Numbered from the stretch's first letter, positions 43,275 through 52,616 are shown. The stretch: DNA of 64,000 nucleotides from Bradyrhizobium sp. 141 (GCF_023074055.1 NZ_JADPKR010000115.1:246303-310302), one strand, 5' to 3'. Notes: a model not told the origin generated them from the sequence alone. Numbers and translations: made by a program.

Positions 43275-43764
43275 ACCAATTGAGGCTCGCGCCCGGAACC
43301 GGCGGCTGCTGTTTGCGGCCGCCGTTTTGTTTGTGGCAGCGTTCGTGAACACTGAAAGCAATGCGCAGTCCGGCCCATTCGCCCCGCTGGCGGGCAGCTG
43401 GAGCGGTGCTGGCACCGTGACCCTGGACGACGGCTCGACCGAACGGATCCGCTGCCGGGCCAAATACGCCCCGATCGGCCCCACCATGGAGATGTCGCTG
43501 ACCTGCGCCAGCGACGCTTACAAGTTCAACCTCGCGGCCAGTGTCAAGGCTGAGGGAAGCGCCATCGCCGGCAGCTGGTCCGAGGCCAGCCGCAATATCT
43601 CCGGTTCGCTCCAGGGCCGCGGCGGCGGCGGCAATTACGAGCTGGTTGCCTCCACCGCTGGCTTCAATGCCAACCTCTCGCTGAAGACGAGCGGCAACAA
43701 GCAGAGCGTCTCGATACGCGCGGATAGCCAGTTCCGCGGCGCCAACGTCTCGCTTTCGAAATAG
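43219..43764 (+). CDS. Secreted or anchored beta-rich protein
   Basis: 181 residues from ATG 43219. The basic N-terminal part and a signal anchor (about 30-47, LLFAAAVLFVAAFVNTES) precede a domain with GSWSGAGTVTLDDGSTERIRCRAKY and MSLTCAS (one Cys pair), then repeated beta segments. The start is uncertain because the gene begins inside the previous one; an ATG at 43165 is also in frame. A strong terminator follows. Function unknown. Confidence 0.65.
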   Translation: MEHLQAYRAAGDGKHRANKPIEARARNRRLLFAAAVLFVAAFVNTESNAQSGPFAPLAGSWSGAGTVTLDDGSTERIRCRAKYAPIGPTMEMSLTCASDAYKFNLAASVKAEGSAIAGSWSEASRNISGSLQGRGGGGNYELVASTAGFNANLSLKTSGNKQSVSIRADSQFRGANVSLSK

Positions 43765-43786
43765 GACGTCAGCACGCGGCACGACA

Positions 43787-43820
43787 ATCGACCCAGCGAC
43801 CGCGCCGGGTCGATTTTTTT
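43787..43820 (+). terminator. Rho-independent terminator
   Basis: The stem ATCGACCC / GGGTCGAT has a 12-base loop and seven T. It ends the secreted-protein pair and reaches into the stop region of the convergent RidA-like gene. Confidence 0.85.
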
Positions 43821-44217
43821 ATGCGTCCGGCACGAACGCCGTGACCTCGATCTCGACCTTGGCCCGGTCGTCCACGAGGCCACCAATGTAGAGCAGCGTC
43901 GACGGCGGGAAATTGCGTCCGAGCGTTTCCTTCCAGGCGGCACCGATACCGGCGCCTGCACCCTCATATTCGCTGCGGCTGGTCAGGTACCAGGTCAGGC
44001 GGACGATGTGCTCGGGGCCGGCGCCGGCCTCGCCCAGGAGCTTGATGATCCGCTTCAGCGCGGTCGCAACCTGCGCCGCCATGTCGGGCGCGTAATTGCC
44101 GGCCTCGTCGCCACCGGTCTGGCCGGCCAGAACCACCCAGCGCCCCGGTCCCTCGACCACGACGCCATGGGAAAAGCCGCGCGGTTTCTTCCATTCAGCC
44201 GGCTGCAAGATCTGCAT
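43819..44217 (-). CDS. RidA (YjgF/YER057c) superfamily protein, non-RidA subgroup
   Basis: 132 residues with the family layout (VVLAGQTGGDEAGNY, VRLTWYLTSRSEYEGA, ending KVEIEVTAFVPDA). True RidA imine deaminases carry an Arg in the segment before the last strands (P-A-R-S type). Here that segment reads PPSTLLYIGG, so the Arg is missing and 2-aminoacrylate deamination is not expected. It may bind a small carbonyl or imine compound. Confidence 0.85.
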   Translation of the reverse strand: MQILQPAEWKKPRGFSHGVVVEGPGRWVVLAGQTGGDEAGNYAPDMAAQVATALKRIIKLLGEAGAGPEHIVRLTWYLTSRSEYEGAGAGIGAAWKETLGRNFPPSTLLYIGGLVDDRAKVEIEVTAFVPDA

Positions 44218-44366
44218 GAGCGGAGCTCTCCCGATTTTCTCGTTGTTGCATGATGCCTAGCACGACAGGCTGCATCGCTGCATCCACAGATTGACCGTTG
44301 CAAACGGCGGCGATGTCGCCGATACCGGCCGTCCTTTCAGGCTTCCATCCTCCAGCATTTGCCCCA

Positions 44367-45242
44367 ATGAGCACGACACCGTCCAAAACGATGGCTGCAT
44401 TGTGGATGGCCGGCTGGCTGTCGCTGATGCTGGTCATGGCGGTGGCCGGGCGCGAGACCACGCGCGAGCTGAACGTTTTCCAGATCATGGAAGTGCGCTC
44501 GTTCATCGGGTTCACGCTGCTTCTGCCGATCATCTACCACGCCGGCGGCTTCAAAGCAGTCGCGACCAAACGCCTGCCCCAGCACCTCGCACGCAACGGG
44601 GTCCATTATTTCGCACAGCTCGGCTGGTTCTACGCGTTGACGCTGATCGGAATAGGGCAAGTCGTCGCGATCGAATTCACCATGCCGATCTGGACCGCGG
44701 TGCTGGCCGCAACGTTCCTGTCCGAGCGCATGACGGTCTGGAAGATCGCCGCGATCGTGCTCGGCATCGTCGGCGTCGTCATGATCGTGCGGCCCGCCAC
44801 CGGCGAGATCAATCCGGGCCAGTTGATCGCGCTCGGCGCCGCGATCGGCTTCAGCTTTTCCATGATTCTGGCGAAGTCGCTGACGCGGACCGAGAGCGCA
44901 TTATCGATCCTGTTCTGGATGATCGTGGTCCAGGCCGTCGTGGGCCTGCTGCCGACGCTCGCTGTGTGGATCTGGCCGTCGCCTCGTTTATGGGGTTGGC
45001 TGTTCGTAATTGGAGTCTGCGGCACTTTCTCGCACTACTGCCTCGCCAGCGCGCTCCGGTACGCGGATGCGACGATCGTGGTTCCCATGGACTTCCTGCG
45101 GGTTCCACTGACTGCGACGGCCGGCTGGCTGCTTTATTCCGAGCGGCTCGACTCCTGGACCGTGCTCGGCGCGGCGCTGATCCTGTGCGGCAACCTCTTG
45201 AATTTGAAGCCGGCACCAGCCGTTCCCGCCCGCGCGCAGTGA
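44367..45242 (+). CDS. DMT-superfamily permease (EamA family)
   Basis: 291 residues from ATG 44367 (MSTTPSKTMAAL), with about ten membrane segments in two EamA-type halves. EAMA-like IEFTMPIWTAVLAATFLSERM closes the first half and PMDFLRVPLTATAGWLLYSE the second. It probably exports an amino acid or other metabolite through the inner membrane. An upstream in-frame ATG at 44298 is less likely. Confidence 0.87.
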   Translation: MSTTPSKTMAALWMAGWLSLMLVMAVAGRETTRELNVFQIMEVRSFIGFTLLLPIIYHAGGFKAVATKRLPQHLARNGVHYFAQLGWFYALTLIGIGQVVAIEFTMPIWTAVLAATFLSERMTVWKIAAIVLGIVGVVMIVRPATGEINPGQLIALGAAIGFSFSMILAKSLTRTESALSILFWMIVVQAVVGLLPTLAVWIWPSPRLWGWLFVIGVCGTFSHYCLASALRYADATIVVPMDFLRVPLTATAGWLLYSERLDSWTVLGAALILCGNLLNLKPAPAVPARAQ

Positions 45243-45279
45243 ACCTCGCGCCGCCTCGCGCGACAAAACAAAGTGGCCG

Positions 45280-45295
45280 TGTGATTTGGATCACG
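45280..45295. promoter_or_regulatory. CRP/FNR-type palindrome upstream of the first caspase gene
   Basis: TGTGATTTGGATCACG has the TGTGA-N6-TCAC(A) form, one base off consensus. Its centre is 159 bases before ATG 45447. A perfect version precedes the second caspase gene at 63639-63654. Confidence 0.5.
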
Positions 45296-45446
45296 TTGGA
45301 GCGCATTTCCATCGTGCACATTCGGCCACACAGCAGCGGTTTGGACGCGACCTACCCCCCGTTTTGGTGGCACGAAGTCGGGCACTTCGTGTAGGTTTGT
45401 TGCCAATTCGTTGCTGCCTGCAATTCGATTCTGTTGGGGATCTCAG

Positions 45447-46877
45447 ATGCGCTATCTCACCCTCCTCGCTTCGCTGATGTGCATGGCCCTGTCGGTCAGT
45501 GCCGCGAAGGCCGACCGCCGCGTCGCCTTCGTTGTCGGCAATGGCAACTACAAGAACGTCGCGCAATTGCCGAACCCGCCGATCGACGCCAAGGCGATGG
45601 CGGCGACGCTGCGCAATGTCGGCTTCGAAGTGATCGAAGGATCCAATCTCAGCCGCGACCAGATGACGGAGAAGCTGCTCGACTTCGGCCGCAAGGCGCA
45701 GGGCTCCGACATCGCGCTGTTCTATTACGCCGGCCATGGCATCGCCGTCAGCGGCACCAATTACCTGCTGCCCGTCGACGCTGACATCAAGTCGGAGATG
45801 GACGTCAAGCTGGGCGCCGCCATCAACATCGATCTGACGCTCGAGCAGACCATGGGCGATGCCAAGGTCAAGCTCGTCTTCCTCGATGCCTGCCGCGACA
45901 ATCCGTTCGCCGCCAAGATCAAGTCGAACTCGGCGACGCGCAGCGTGAACGTGCAGAGCGGTCTCGCCGAGATGAAGTCCGGTGAAGGCACCCTCATCGC
46001 GTTCGCCACCGGTCCTGGTCAGACCGCGCTCGACGGTCAGGAGGGCAACAACAGCCCGTTCACCCGCGCCCTGATCGACAACATCACCAAGCCCGGCATC
46101 GAGATCCAGCAGGCGATGACGTCGGTGCGCGCCCAGGTCAATGAAGAGACCCGCAAGGGTCAGCTGCCCTGGGGCCACACCAACCTGACCGGCTCCGTCT
46201 ATCTCAACCAGGCCGCGACGACGCAGGTCGCCAACGCAGCACCGACCGCTTCTGGCATGGTGCCGGCTGCGACCGGCGGCTCGGACGGCGTCGAGCTCGA
46301 ATACTGGCGCTCGGTGAAAGAGTCCAACAAGCCGGAAGAGCTCAACGCCTATCTCACCGCCTATCCGAACGGTCAGTTCAAGGCGCTGGCGCTGGCACGC
46401 CTCGCCGCCATCAAGAGCGGCCCCTCGACTGCAACGCGCACCCTCAACGCCGGCGTTGATCCCGCGACCTTCACCGACGAGGCGACCCAGCTCACCGAGG
46501 ATCAGATCGGTCTCGACAAGACCCAGCGCCGCGACGTGCAGCGTCGTCTCACCGGGCTCGGCTTCGATACCAAGCAGACCGGCGCGTTCAGCGAGGAGAC
46601 CCGCTCGGTGCTCAAGCGCTGGCAGTCAGCGCGCGGCTATCCCTCATCGGGCTACCTCAACAAGCACCAGCACAAGGCCCTGCTCTCGGAAGTCGTGGCT
46701 GCCCCGGCGACCGCGAGCGATAACAGCCAGAAGGCGGCCCGGCGCGCCGCAGCGCCCGCAGGCAGCAGCGCACCGGCGCCGGCTCCCCAGCAGCGCAGCA
46801 ATCCCGGCGATGCTGCCGGCGCGGCCTTCGTGGGTGGCGTCGTCGGCGGCATGATGGGCGGCATGTTCCGCCGCTAG
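45447..46877 (+). CDS. Caspase-fold (C14) protein with peptidoglycan-binding-like domain
   Basis: 476 residues from ATG 45447. Signal peptide MRYLTLLASLMCMALSVSA, then a p20-like caspase domain: ALFYYAGHG with the catalytic His (about 97) and LDACRDNPF with the Cys (about 149). The substrate pocket reads ATGPGQTALDG. About residues 350-420 carry a PG-binding-1-like helix set (DVQRRLTGLGFDTKQTGAFSEETRSVLKRW), and the end is GGVVGGMMGGMFRR. It is exported, so any proteolysis occurs in the periplasm. Bacterial orthocaspases of this type usually cleave after basic residues; the target is unknown. Confidence 0.88.
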   Translation: MRYLTLLASLMCMALSVSAAKADRRVAFVVGNGNYKNVAQLPNPPIDAKAMAATLRNVGFEVIEGSNLSRDQMTEKLLDFGRKAQGSDIALFYYAGHGIAVSGTNYLLPVDADIKSEMDVKLGAAINIDLTLEQTMGDAKVKLVFLDACRDNPFAAKIKSNSATRSVNVQSGLAEMKSGEGTLIAFATGPGQTALDGQEGNNSPFTRALIDNITKPGIEIQQAMTSVRAQVNEETRKGQLPWGHTNLTGSVYLNQAATTQVANAAPTASGMVPAATGGSDGVELEYWRSVKESNKPEELNAYLTAYPNGQFKALALARLAAIKSGPSTATRTLNAGVDPATFTDEATQLTEDQIGLDKTQRRDVQRRLTGLGFDTKQTGAFSEETRSVLKRWQSARGYPSSGYLNKHQHKALLSEVVAAPATASDNSQKAARRAAAPAGSSAPAPAPQQRSNPGDAAGAAFVGGVVGGMMGGMFRR

Positions 46878-46901
46878 GACGCGACGCCGATCTTAAGAGA
46901 C

Positions 46902-46928
46902 AAAAGCCCGGCTCGTGCCGGGCTTTTT
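46902..46928. terminator. Bidirectional rho-independent terminator
   Basis: AAAAGCCCGGC / GCCGGGCTTTTT has a 4-base loop. It serves the rightward caspase gene and the leftward cysK-brnA pair. Confidence 0.88.
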
Positions 46929-46959
46929 CGTTGATCGTTCTCGCCGAAGAGAGCTGGCG

Positions 46960-47202
46960 CTACTTCCCCGCGGCCTTTCGCAGCGCCTCGTTGATGCGGT
47001 CCTGCCAACCCGGTCCGCCGGCCTGGAAGAACTCCAGCACGTCCTGGTCGAGGCGCAGCGTGACCTGCTCCTTGACGCCGGGAACGGCGTTTTGCTTGGG
47101 CGGCGCCGCGGCGACCTTGGCCGTCACTTTCTTGAACGCTGCCTCCGCTTCGGTCCTGGCATCGCCAAGCGTGCGCGGCCGCCTCGGTGGTTGGTCCGCC
47201 AT
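46960..47202 (-). CDS. BrnA-like antitoxin homologue without a BrnT toxin
   Basis: 80 residues. The C-terminal half is the BrnA ribbon-helix-helix pattern: EQVTLRLDQDVLEFFQAGGPG then WQDRINEALRKAAGK. In BrnT/BrnA modules the toxin gene lies immediately upstream of brnA; here the upstream gene, 3 bases away, is cysK and no brnT is within reach. It is probably a DNA-binding regulator co-transcribed with cysK. Confidence 0.8.
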   Translation of the reverse strand: MADQPPRRPRTLGDARTEAEAAFKKVTAKVAAAPPKQNAVPGVKEQVTLRLDQDVLEFFQAGGPGWQDRINEALRKAAGK

Positions 47203-47205
47203 GTC

Positions 47206-48183
47206 CTAGATTCCCTCAAACAGAGCCGTCGAAAGATACCGCTCGGAGAAGGACGGCACTATAGCCAGGATGGATTTTCCTGCAGCGTCCGGGCGCTTGG
47301 CGATCCGGAGCGCTGCCGCGATGGCCGCCCCCGAGGAGATGCCGCCCGGAATGCCCTCATGCCGCGCCAGCGCGCGCGCGGTCTCGATCGCATTCGTCGA
47401 GTTGATCTTTACGATCTCGTCGATCACGGCGCGGTCGAGAATGTCAGGGACGAAGCCCGCGCCGATGCCCTGGATCTTGTGCGGGGTATGCTGTCCCCCT
47501 GACAGCACCGGGCTCTCCTCCGGCTCGACCGCGACGACGCGCAAGCCGGCCTTGCGCGGCTTGAGCACCTGGCCGACGCCGGTGATCGTGCCGCCGGTGC
47601 CAACGCCGGCCACGAAGAAATCGATATTGCCGCCGGTGTCGTTCCAGATCTCCTCCGCGGTGGTGCGGCGGTGCACCTCGGGATTGGCGAGGTTCTTGAA
47701 CTGCTGCGGCATCACCGAGTTCGGCGTCGTCTTCAACAGCTCCTCGGCGGCAGCGATCGCACCCTTCATGCCTTGCGCCGCCGGCGTCAAGACCAGTTCG
47801 GCACCGAGAAAAGCCAGCATCTTGCGCCGCTCGATCGACATCGATTCCGGCATCACCAGCTTGAGGCGGTAGCCGCGCGAAGCCGCCACGAAGGCGAGCG
47901 CAATGCCGGTATTGCCGGAGGTCGGCTCGATCAGCACGGTGTCGGGCTTGACGATGCCCGCCTTCTCCATCGCGATGATCATGGCCGCGCCGATGCGGTC
48001 CTTCACGCTTGCGGCAGGATTGAAATATTCAAGCTTTGCCAAAATGGTCGCATTCACGCCGTGCATGTCGGGCAGCCGGCGCAAGCGCACGATGGGCGTA
48101 TTGCCGAAGGCCTCGACGATCGAGTCATAGATCCGGCCGCGGCCGGGTTGGTGCGCTGCACCCGTGGTGGACGATGCGTCCAT
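47206..48183 (-). CDS. cysK: Cysteine synthase A (O-acetylserine sulfhydrylase)
   Basis: 325 residues. The PLP-lysine segment is FNPAASVKDRIG, followed by the substrate loop TSGNTGIALAF and the PLP-phosphate loop GVGTGGTITGVG, with the end motif SFSERYLSTALF. It makes cysteine from O-acetylserine and sulfide in the cytoplasm. The BrnA-like gene follows after 3 bases. Confidence 0.93.
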   Translation of the reverse strand: MDASSTTGAAHQPGRGRIYDSIVEAFGNTPIVRLRRLPDMHGVNATILAKLEYFNPAASVKDRIGAAMIIAMEKAGIVKPDTVLIEPTSGNTGIALAFVAASRGYRLKLVMPESMSIERRKMLAFLGAELVLTPAAQGMKGAIAAAEELLKTTPNSVMPQQFKNLANPEVHRRTTAEEIWNDTGGNIDFFVAGVGTGGTITGVGQVLKPRKAGLRVVAVEPEESPVLSGGQHTPHKIQGIGAGFVPDILDRAVIDEIVKINSTNAIETARALARHEGIPGGISSGAAIAAALRIAKRPDAAGKSILAIVPSFSERYLSTALFEGI

Positions 48184-48515
48184 GATGAACTCCCTGTGGC
48201 GACAATTGCTTCTGTCGCGACCGTTGCGCAGTTACCGACAGCTTGCGGCGACGCGCAAGCGACAATGCGATCGGCCCGGAATTCGCTGCATGGCAAAATT
48301 GCGTGGGCAGGTGGGCTGTCCGGCCGTCTGCGTGAGGCCCAAGCCCGCCGTCCAGCCGCTTTCGTTGTCAATCCGTTCACGATTGCCGTGCTGAACTGCC
48401 GGGGCCGGCGTGCAGCCTTCCGATCATCGCTTGTGCCCTAGCCAAATGCCGTCCCGGCAGGCGACGTCAGTTGCGATCGGCCGATCACCGGCGGCGGGAG
48501 CGCAGAGAAGGCCTG
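48184..48515. other. 332-base divergent intergenic region, nothing recognised
   Basis: This is the shared upstream region of cysK (leftward) and the acyltransferase (rightward). I see no repeat, RNA or clear operator in it. Confidence 0.5.
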
Positions 48516-49622
48516 ATGCACAGACGGCTGGCATTCATCGATACCCTGCGCGGCATCGCCGTCCTGGCGGTGGTCGTCCAGCATGCGCTCGAGGTGATCG
48601 TGCGGGAACACCCGACCGGCGCCTATCAAGCGTTCCTTCACGACGCGATCGGCTACTACATGAATTTCGGCCGGTTCGGCGTCGTGCTGTTCTTCTTCGT
48701 CAGCGGCTTCGTCATTCCCTTCAGTTTTCCGGCCAGCGCGTCCCCCGTGAACGACTTCGCGATCAGTCGCTTCTTCCGGCTCTACCCAGCCTACTGGACC
48801 TCGATCGCGATCGGGCTGGTCACGATGCAGGCGGTCACGTCCAGGACCTATCCCCTGTCGCAGATCGCCGCGAACCTCACGATGCTCCAGTCCTTCCTGG
48901 AGGTCCCTCACCTCTGGGACTTCTACTGGACGCTGACAATCGAGCTGCTGTTCTACCTGATCTGCATCGTTCTCTTCGCGGCGGGACTGCTGCACCGGCG
49001 CCTCACCGCCGTCGCGATCGTCGTTGCAACCGCTCTTGTCGGGACGGCGGTGGCTGTCCTGGTTGAGGACAAAGCGGCCTGGGTGGTGACGGAGACCGGA
49101 CTGAACCTGTCGGCGATGTTCCTCGGCAAGATCATTCGCGACACCGTCATCGGCGGAAAGCTGCGATGGCAGCATGTGGCCCTCTGCACGACGCTCTACA
49201 TACTGTTCGCCATCACGCTGTCCAGCAAACGCTATGGCGGGATCTACCAGGACGATTTCTTCTACAGCTATTCGATCGGGGCAGCCTATGTCTCCGCGGC
49301 CCTCGTCTTCATCGTGTTTGCCGTAGTCGGTGAGAGGATGGCGTGGCGCCCGATCGCGTTCGTCGGCGTCATCAGTTACTCGGTCTACCTGATGTCGCCG
49401 TTCGCACTGGAATGGACTCACCACTACGCCTGGCCGGGCGACGGACCACTGCCATGGCTCGTCTTCGTCGCCGAGGTCGTGACATCGTCAATCCTTGTCA
49501 GTTGGATGACATATTCGTTCGTCGAGAACCCTTCGATCTCGTTTGGGCGCAGGCTCCGTTCCGACCGCAGCACGCCGGTCGCTATCGAGCCGGCTCTCGG
49601 CCGGCAGGGTGCGGCGCAGTAA
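48516..49622 (+). CDS. Acyltransferase 3 family membrane protein (OafA/YrhL-like)
   Basis: 368 residues from ATG 48516 (MHRRLAFIDTLRGIAV), with about ten membrane segments. The family's His near the start of the first segments (VVVQHALEVIV) and the FFRLYPAYWTSI pattern are present. It transfers acyl groups, usually acetyl, to surface sugars such as LPS O-antigen, exopolysaccharide or a lipochitooligosaccharide. No polysaccharide cluster is adjacent, so the acceptor is open. Confidence 0.88.
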   Translation: MHRRLAFIDTLRGIAVLAVVVQHALEVIVREHPTGAYQAFLHDAIGYYMNFGRFGVVLFFFVSGFVIPFSFPASASPVNDFAISRFFRLYPAYWTSIAIGLVTMQAVTSRTYPLSQIAANLTMLQSFLEVPHLWDFYWTLTIELLFYLICIVLFAAGLLHRRLTAVAIVVATALVGTAVAVLVEDKAAWVVTETGLNLSAMFLGKIIRDTVIGGKLRWQHVALCTTLYILFAITLSSKRYGGIYQDDFFYSYSIGAAYVSAALVFIVFAVVGERMAWRPIAFVGVISYSVYLMSPFALEWTHHYAWPGDGPLPWLVFVAEVVTSSILVSWMTYSFVENPSISFGRRLRSDRSTPVAIEPALGRQGAAQ

Positions 49623-49836
49623 TCGAACGTCACGACGCACGAAGCAGTGCGGCGACTTATCGCAATGCACACGGATTGTTTGCGCTGCGATAGTCGCGAC
49701 TGCCAGATCGGCAAGCCGGCGGCAGGACACATCGAGGTGAAGCTAATTTTACAAGAGTCGACGCGTTTGTGTTGCGACCTCGTCAAATGCTTCTGCTTAT
49801 GTTAGACTTACGTCTTAAAGCAGGGAGGTCACCGCG

Positions 49837-50049
49837 ATGTCAGCAGTTGCTGAAGTGCTGCCGACCGTGAACCGCGATCCGCGTTGTAGCGAGTTGCCCA
49901 CCTGTCCCGTCTGCGCCGACTCCATGGTCGCCGCCGAAGCATCCGCTTACGTCTCTGACCACATGATCAGCTATCTCTGGACCTGCGACAATTGCGGCTA
50001 TGGCTTCGTGACCAAGCACGCCGTGAAGCAACGGTTCACTTGCAACTGA
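49837..50049 (+). CDS. Small zinc-ribbon protein, unknown function
   Basis: 70 residues with a strong GGGAGG site before ATG 49837. LPTCPVCADSMVAAEA and YLWTCDNCGYGFVTKHA form a zinc ribbon separated by a DHMIS turn. No signal. The 215-base upstream gap is AT-richer than average and contains the short dyad AGACTTACGTCT (49804-49815). Confidence 0.7.
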   Translation: MSAVAEVLPTVNRDPRCSELPTCPVCADSMVAAEASAYVSDHMISYLWTCDNCGYGFVTKHAVKQRFTCN

Positions 50050-50067
50050 TCTAAACTTGCAACTGAT

Positions 50068-51213
50068 CTAGCGCGGGGCGATGTCGCCCCTCGCCCAGTC
50101 CGCGCGCGTACGCTGATAGAACTCGTCGAATTTTCCCTGTGCGATCGCGTCTCTGATGCCCTGCATCAGGAACTGGTAATAGGCGATATTGACTTCGGAC
50201 AGCAGCATCGCCCCCAAAGTCTCGCCCGCCTTGACGAGATGGTGCAGATAGGCGCGCGCGCAGTTGCGCGTTGAGGGCCATGAGCTCTCCTCATCCAGCG
50301 GACGCGGATCGTCAGCGTGGCGCGCATTGCGCAGATTTACCTGACCAAACCGCGTGAAGGCGACGCCGTGCCGGCCATTGCGCGTCGGCATCACGCAATC
50401 GAACATGTCGATGCCGCGCTTCACGGCTTCGAGGATGTCGTCGGGCGTGCCGACACCCATCAGGTAGCGCGGGCGATGTTTCGGCAACACCGGCGCGGTC
50501 TCGTCGATCATCGCCAGCATCACCTCCTGCGGCTCGCCGACGGCAAGGCCGCCGATCGCATAGCCGTGGAAGCCGATCGCGACCAGGCCTCCGGCGCTGG
50601 CATGACGAAGCTGGGGAATGTCGCCGCCCTGCACGATGCCGAACAGCATGTAGCCGTCGGGGGCGTCTTCGAAGGCGCGCTTGCTTCGCTCGGCCCAGCG
50701 CAGCGACAATTGCATCGCGCGCTCGATGTCGGCGCGCTCGGCCGGCAGCCGCACGCACTCGTCCATCTGCATGGCGATGTCGGAGCCGAGCAAGCGCTGC
50801 ACCTCGATCGAGCGCTCCGGCGACAGCTCGACCTTGGCACCGTCGATATGCGAGCGGAAGGTGACCGCTTGCTCGCTGATCTTGCGCAGGTCCGCCAGCG
50901 ACATCACCTGGAAGCCGCCGGAATCCGTCAGCATTGGCCCGTTCCAGCCGGTGAACCGCTGCAAGCCGCCGAGCGCCGCGATCCGCTCGGCGCTCGGACG
51001 CAGCATCAGGTGATAGGTGTTGCCGAGCACGATGTCGGCGCCGGCATCGCGCACCTCGCGCCAGTGCATGCCCTTCATGGCACCGGCGGTGCCGACCGGC
51101 ATGAAAGCCGGCGTCCGCACCACGCCGTGAGGCGTGGTCAGGCGCCCAGTGCGCGCGGCGCCGTCGGTGGCGAGCAATTCAAAGTGATTGGGAAGGTCAT
51201 TGTCGGGATTCAT
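50068..51213 (-). CDS. tgt: tRNA-guanine transglycosylase
   Basis: 381 residues from ATG 51213 (MNPDNDLPNHF). It exchanges guanine 34 for preQ1 in GUN-anticodon tRNAs. TPHGVVRTPAFMPVGT at the start, GNTYHLMLRP, the catalytic Asp region LTDSGGFQVMSL, and GVGTPDDILEAV are all present, as is the zinc-ligand region near the C-terminus. Queuosine synthesis continues with queA at 55753-56826. Confidence 0.95.
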   Translation of the reverse strand: MNPDNDLPNHFELLATDGAARTGRLTTPHGVVRTPAFMPVGTAGAMKGMHWREVRDAGADIVLGNTYHLMLRPSAERIAALGGLQRFTGWNGPMLTDSGGFQVMSLADLRKISEQAVTFRSHIDGAKVELSPERSIEVQRLLGSDIAMQMDECVRLPAERADIERAMQLSLRWAERSKRAFEDAPDGYMLFGIVQGGDIPQLRHASAGGLVAIGFHGYAIGGLAVGEPQEVMLAMIDETAPVLPKHRPRYLMGVGTPDDILEAVKRGIDMFDCVMPTRNGRHGVAFTRFGQVNLRNARHADDPRPLDEESSWPSTRNCARAYLHHLVKAGETLGAMLLSEVNIAYYQFLMQGIRDAIAQGKFDEFYQRTRADWARGDIAPR

Positions 51214-51333
51214 GGCGGTGCTTATTGCGTGTCGGAGGAAGCCGATCAACCCGCCCAACCCACGTCCTGGCCGGCCCGTGCCTCAGACTGGGACACAATT
51301 GAAGCGATATTGCCGCCGGGCCTCTTGTTAAAC

Positions 51334-51354
51334 AAAACGATACCGTGTAGTTTT
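51334..51354. promoter_or_regulatory. Candidate TetR operator, site 1
   Basis: An imperfect dyad AAAAC-GATACCGTGTA-GTTTT (21 bases). Its core CGATACCG matches the CGATACGG core of the sites at 53559-53633. It lies just before the patatin-like gene. Confidence 0.55.
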
Positions 51355-51431
51355 ATGCTGGGCTGAACGAGATGCCGCAGGCGAATTGCCGGCGGCGGTC
51401 AATGCGTGATCGAGATCGACAGCCACCGACA

Positions 51432-52616
51432 ATGCCTTCACCTTCATGTTCGACTGACGTCTCCAGCCGCTCGCATGACTGGATCAGGCAAACAGCTGCC
51501 CGTCTGATCGGTTTCCTGGTCCTGACGTGCAGCCTGGCACTCGCCGGCTGCACCTCCCTGCCCCGAACGCCCTATACCGCCGCCGAAGCCAGCACATCGC
51601 GCGTGCTCGATATCGACGGCCTCAGGCGCTACGCCGACGAGCCCGTCACGAAATTCAGTTTCGAGAAGGACAACAGCACGGCGACGAAGTCGTATCTAGC
51701 GCTCTCCGGCGGCGGCGCCGATGGCGCCTATGGCGTCGGCGTGCTCAACGGCTGGAGCGCGGCCAGAACCCGTCCCGCCTTCTCCGTCGTCTCGGGCGTG
51801 AGCACCGGCGGCCTGATCGCGCCCTTCGCCTTCCTCGGCCCGCAATATGACGACACGCTGAGGGAGGTCTACACCAGCGGTATCGCCGAGAGCCTCCTGA
51901 ACGATCCCAGCATCATGCGCGTGCTGTTCGGGTCCGGCCTGTTCGGCAACACAAGGCTGCGCGAGCTCGTCGCCCGCTATGTCGGGCCCGAGATCATGGC
52001 GCAAGTCGCGCGCGAGAATGCCAAGGGCCGGAAGCTGTTGGTGGTGACGACCGATCTCGACACCCAGCGCACCGCGATCTGGGACATGGGCAAGATCGCC
52101 GCGGTCGGAACGCCCGAGGCGCTAAAACTGTTTCGCGACGTGATGGCGGCCTCCGCCAGCATTCCCCTGGTGTTTCCGCCGATCATGATCGACGCCGAGG
52201 GCCAGGGCCGCAAGTTTCAGGAGATGCATGTCGACGGCGGCGTAACCGCCCCGGTGCTGACGCTGCCGGAAGCCTTGCTTTTCCAGGGTAGCCGACTGCC
52301 GGGCAATGCGAAGCTGGACATCTACATCCTCGTCAACAAGAAGATCGAACGCAATTTCGAGCTTGTCTCCAACGGCACCATCGATGTCGCCTCGCGCAGC
52401 CTGTCGGCGATCACCCAGTCACAGACGCGCTCGATCATCTTCTCGACCTACGATTTCGCCAAGCGCAACCGTCTCGGCTTTCATCTCTCCTACATCGCGC
52501 GCGAATATCCGGCGCCGCCGTCGGAAGGGTTCGACACCGCCTATATGCGGGCGCTGTATCAATACGGATACGACAAGGCCGCTTCCGGTCAGGCCTGGAG
52601 CTCGACGGTGCCGTGA
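51432..52616 (+). CDS. Patatin-like phospholipase, lipoprotein
   Basis: 394 residues from ATG 51432. That start puts the lipobox LALAGC (about residue 38) at a usable distance; ATG 51372 adds 20 residues. The patatin dyad is intact: the oxyanion loop GGGADGAYG, nucleophile elbow GVSTGG, and the Asp in HVDGG. It should hydrolyse acyl lipids at the outer membrane, facing the periplasm. A TetR gene follows 135 bases later, and the same dyad occurs in front of this gene and after tetR. Confidence 0.88.
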   Translation: MPSPSCSTDVSSRSHDWIRQTAARLIGFLVLTCSLALAGCTSLPRTPYTAAEASTSRVLDIDGLRRYADEPVTKFSFEKDNSTATKSYLALSGGGADGAYGVGVLNGWSAARTRPAFSVVSGVSTGGLIAPFAFLGPQYDDTLREVYTSGIAESLLNDPSIMRVLFGSGLFGNTRLRELVARYVGPEIMAQVARENAKGRKLLVVTTDLDTQRTAIWDMGKIAAVGTPEALKLFRDVMAASASIPLVFPPIMIDAEGQGRKFQEMHVDGGVTAPVLTLPEALLFQGSRLPGNAKLDIYILVNKKIERNFELVSNGTIDVASRSLSAITQSQTRSIIFSTYDFAKRNRLGFHLSYIAREYPAPPSEGFDTAYMRALYQYGYDKAASGQAWSSTVP

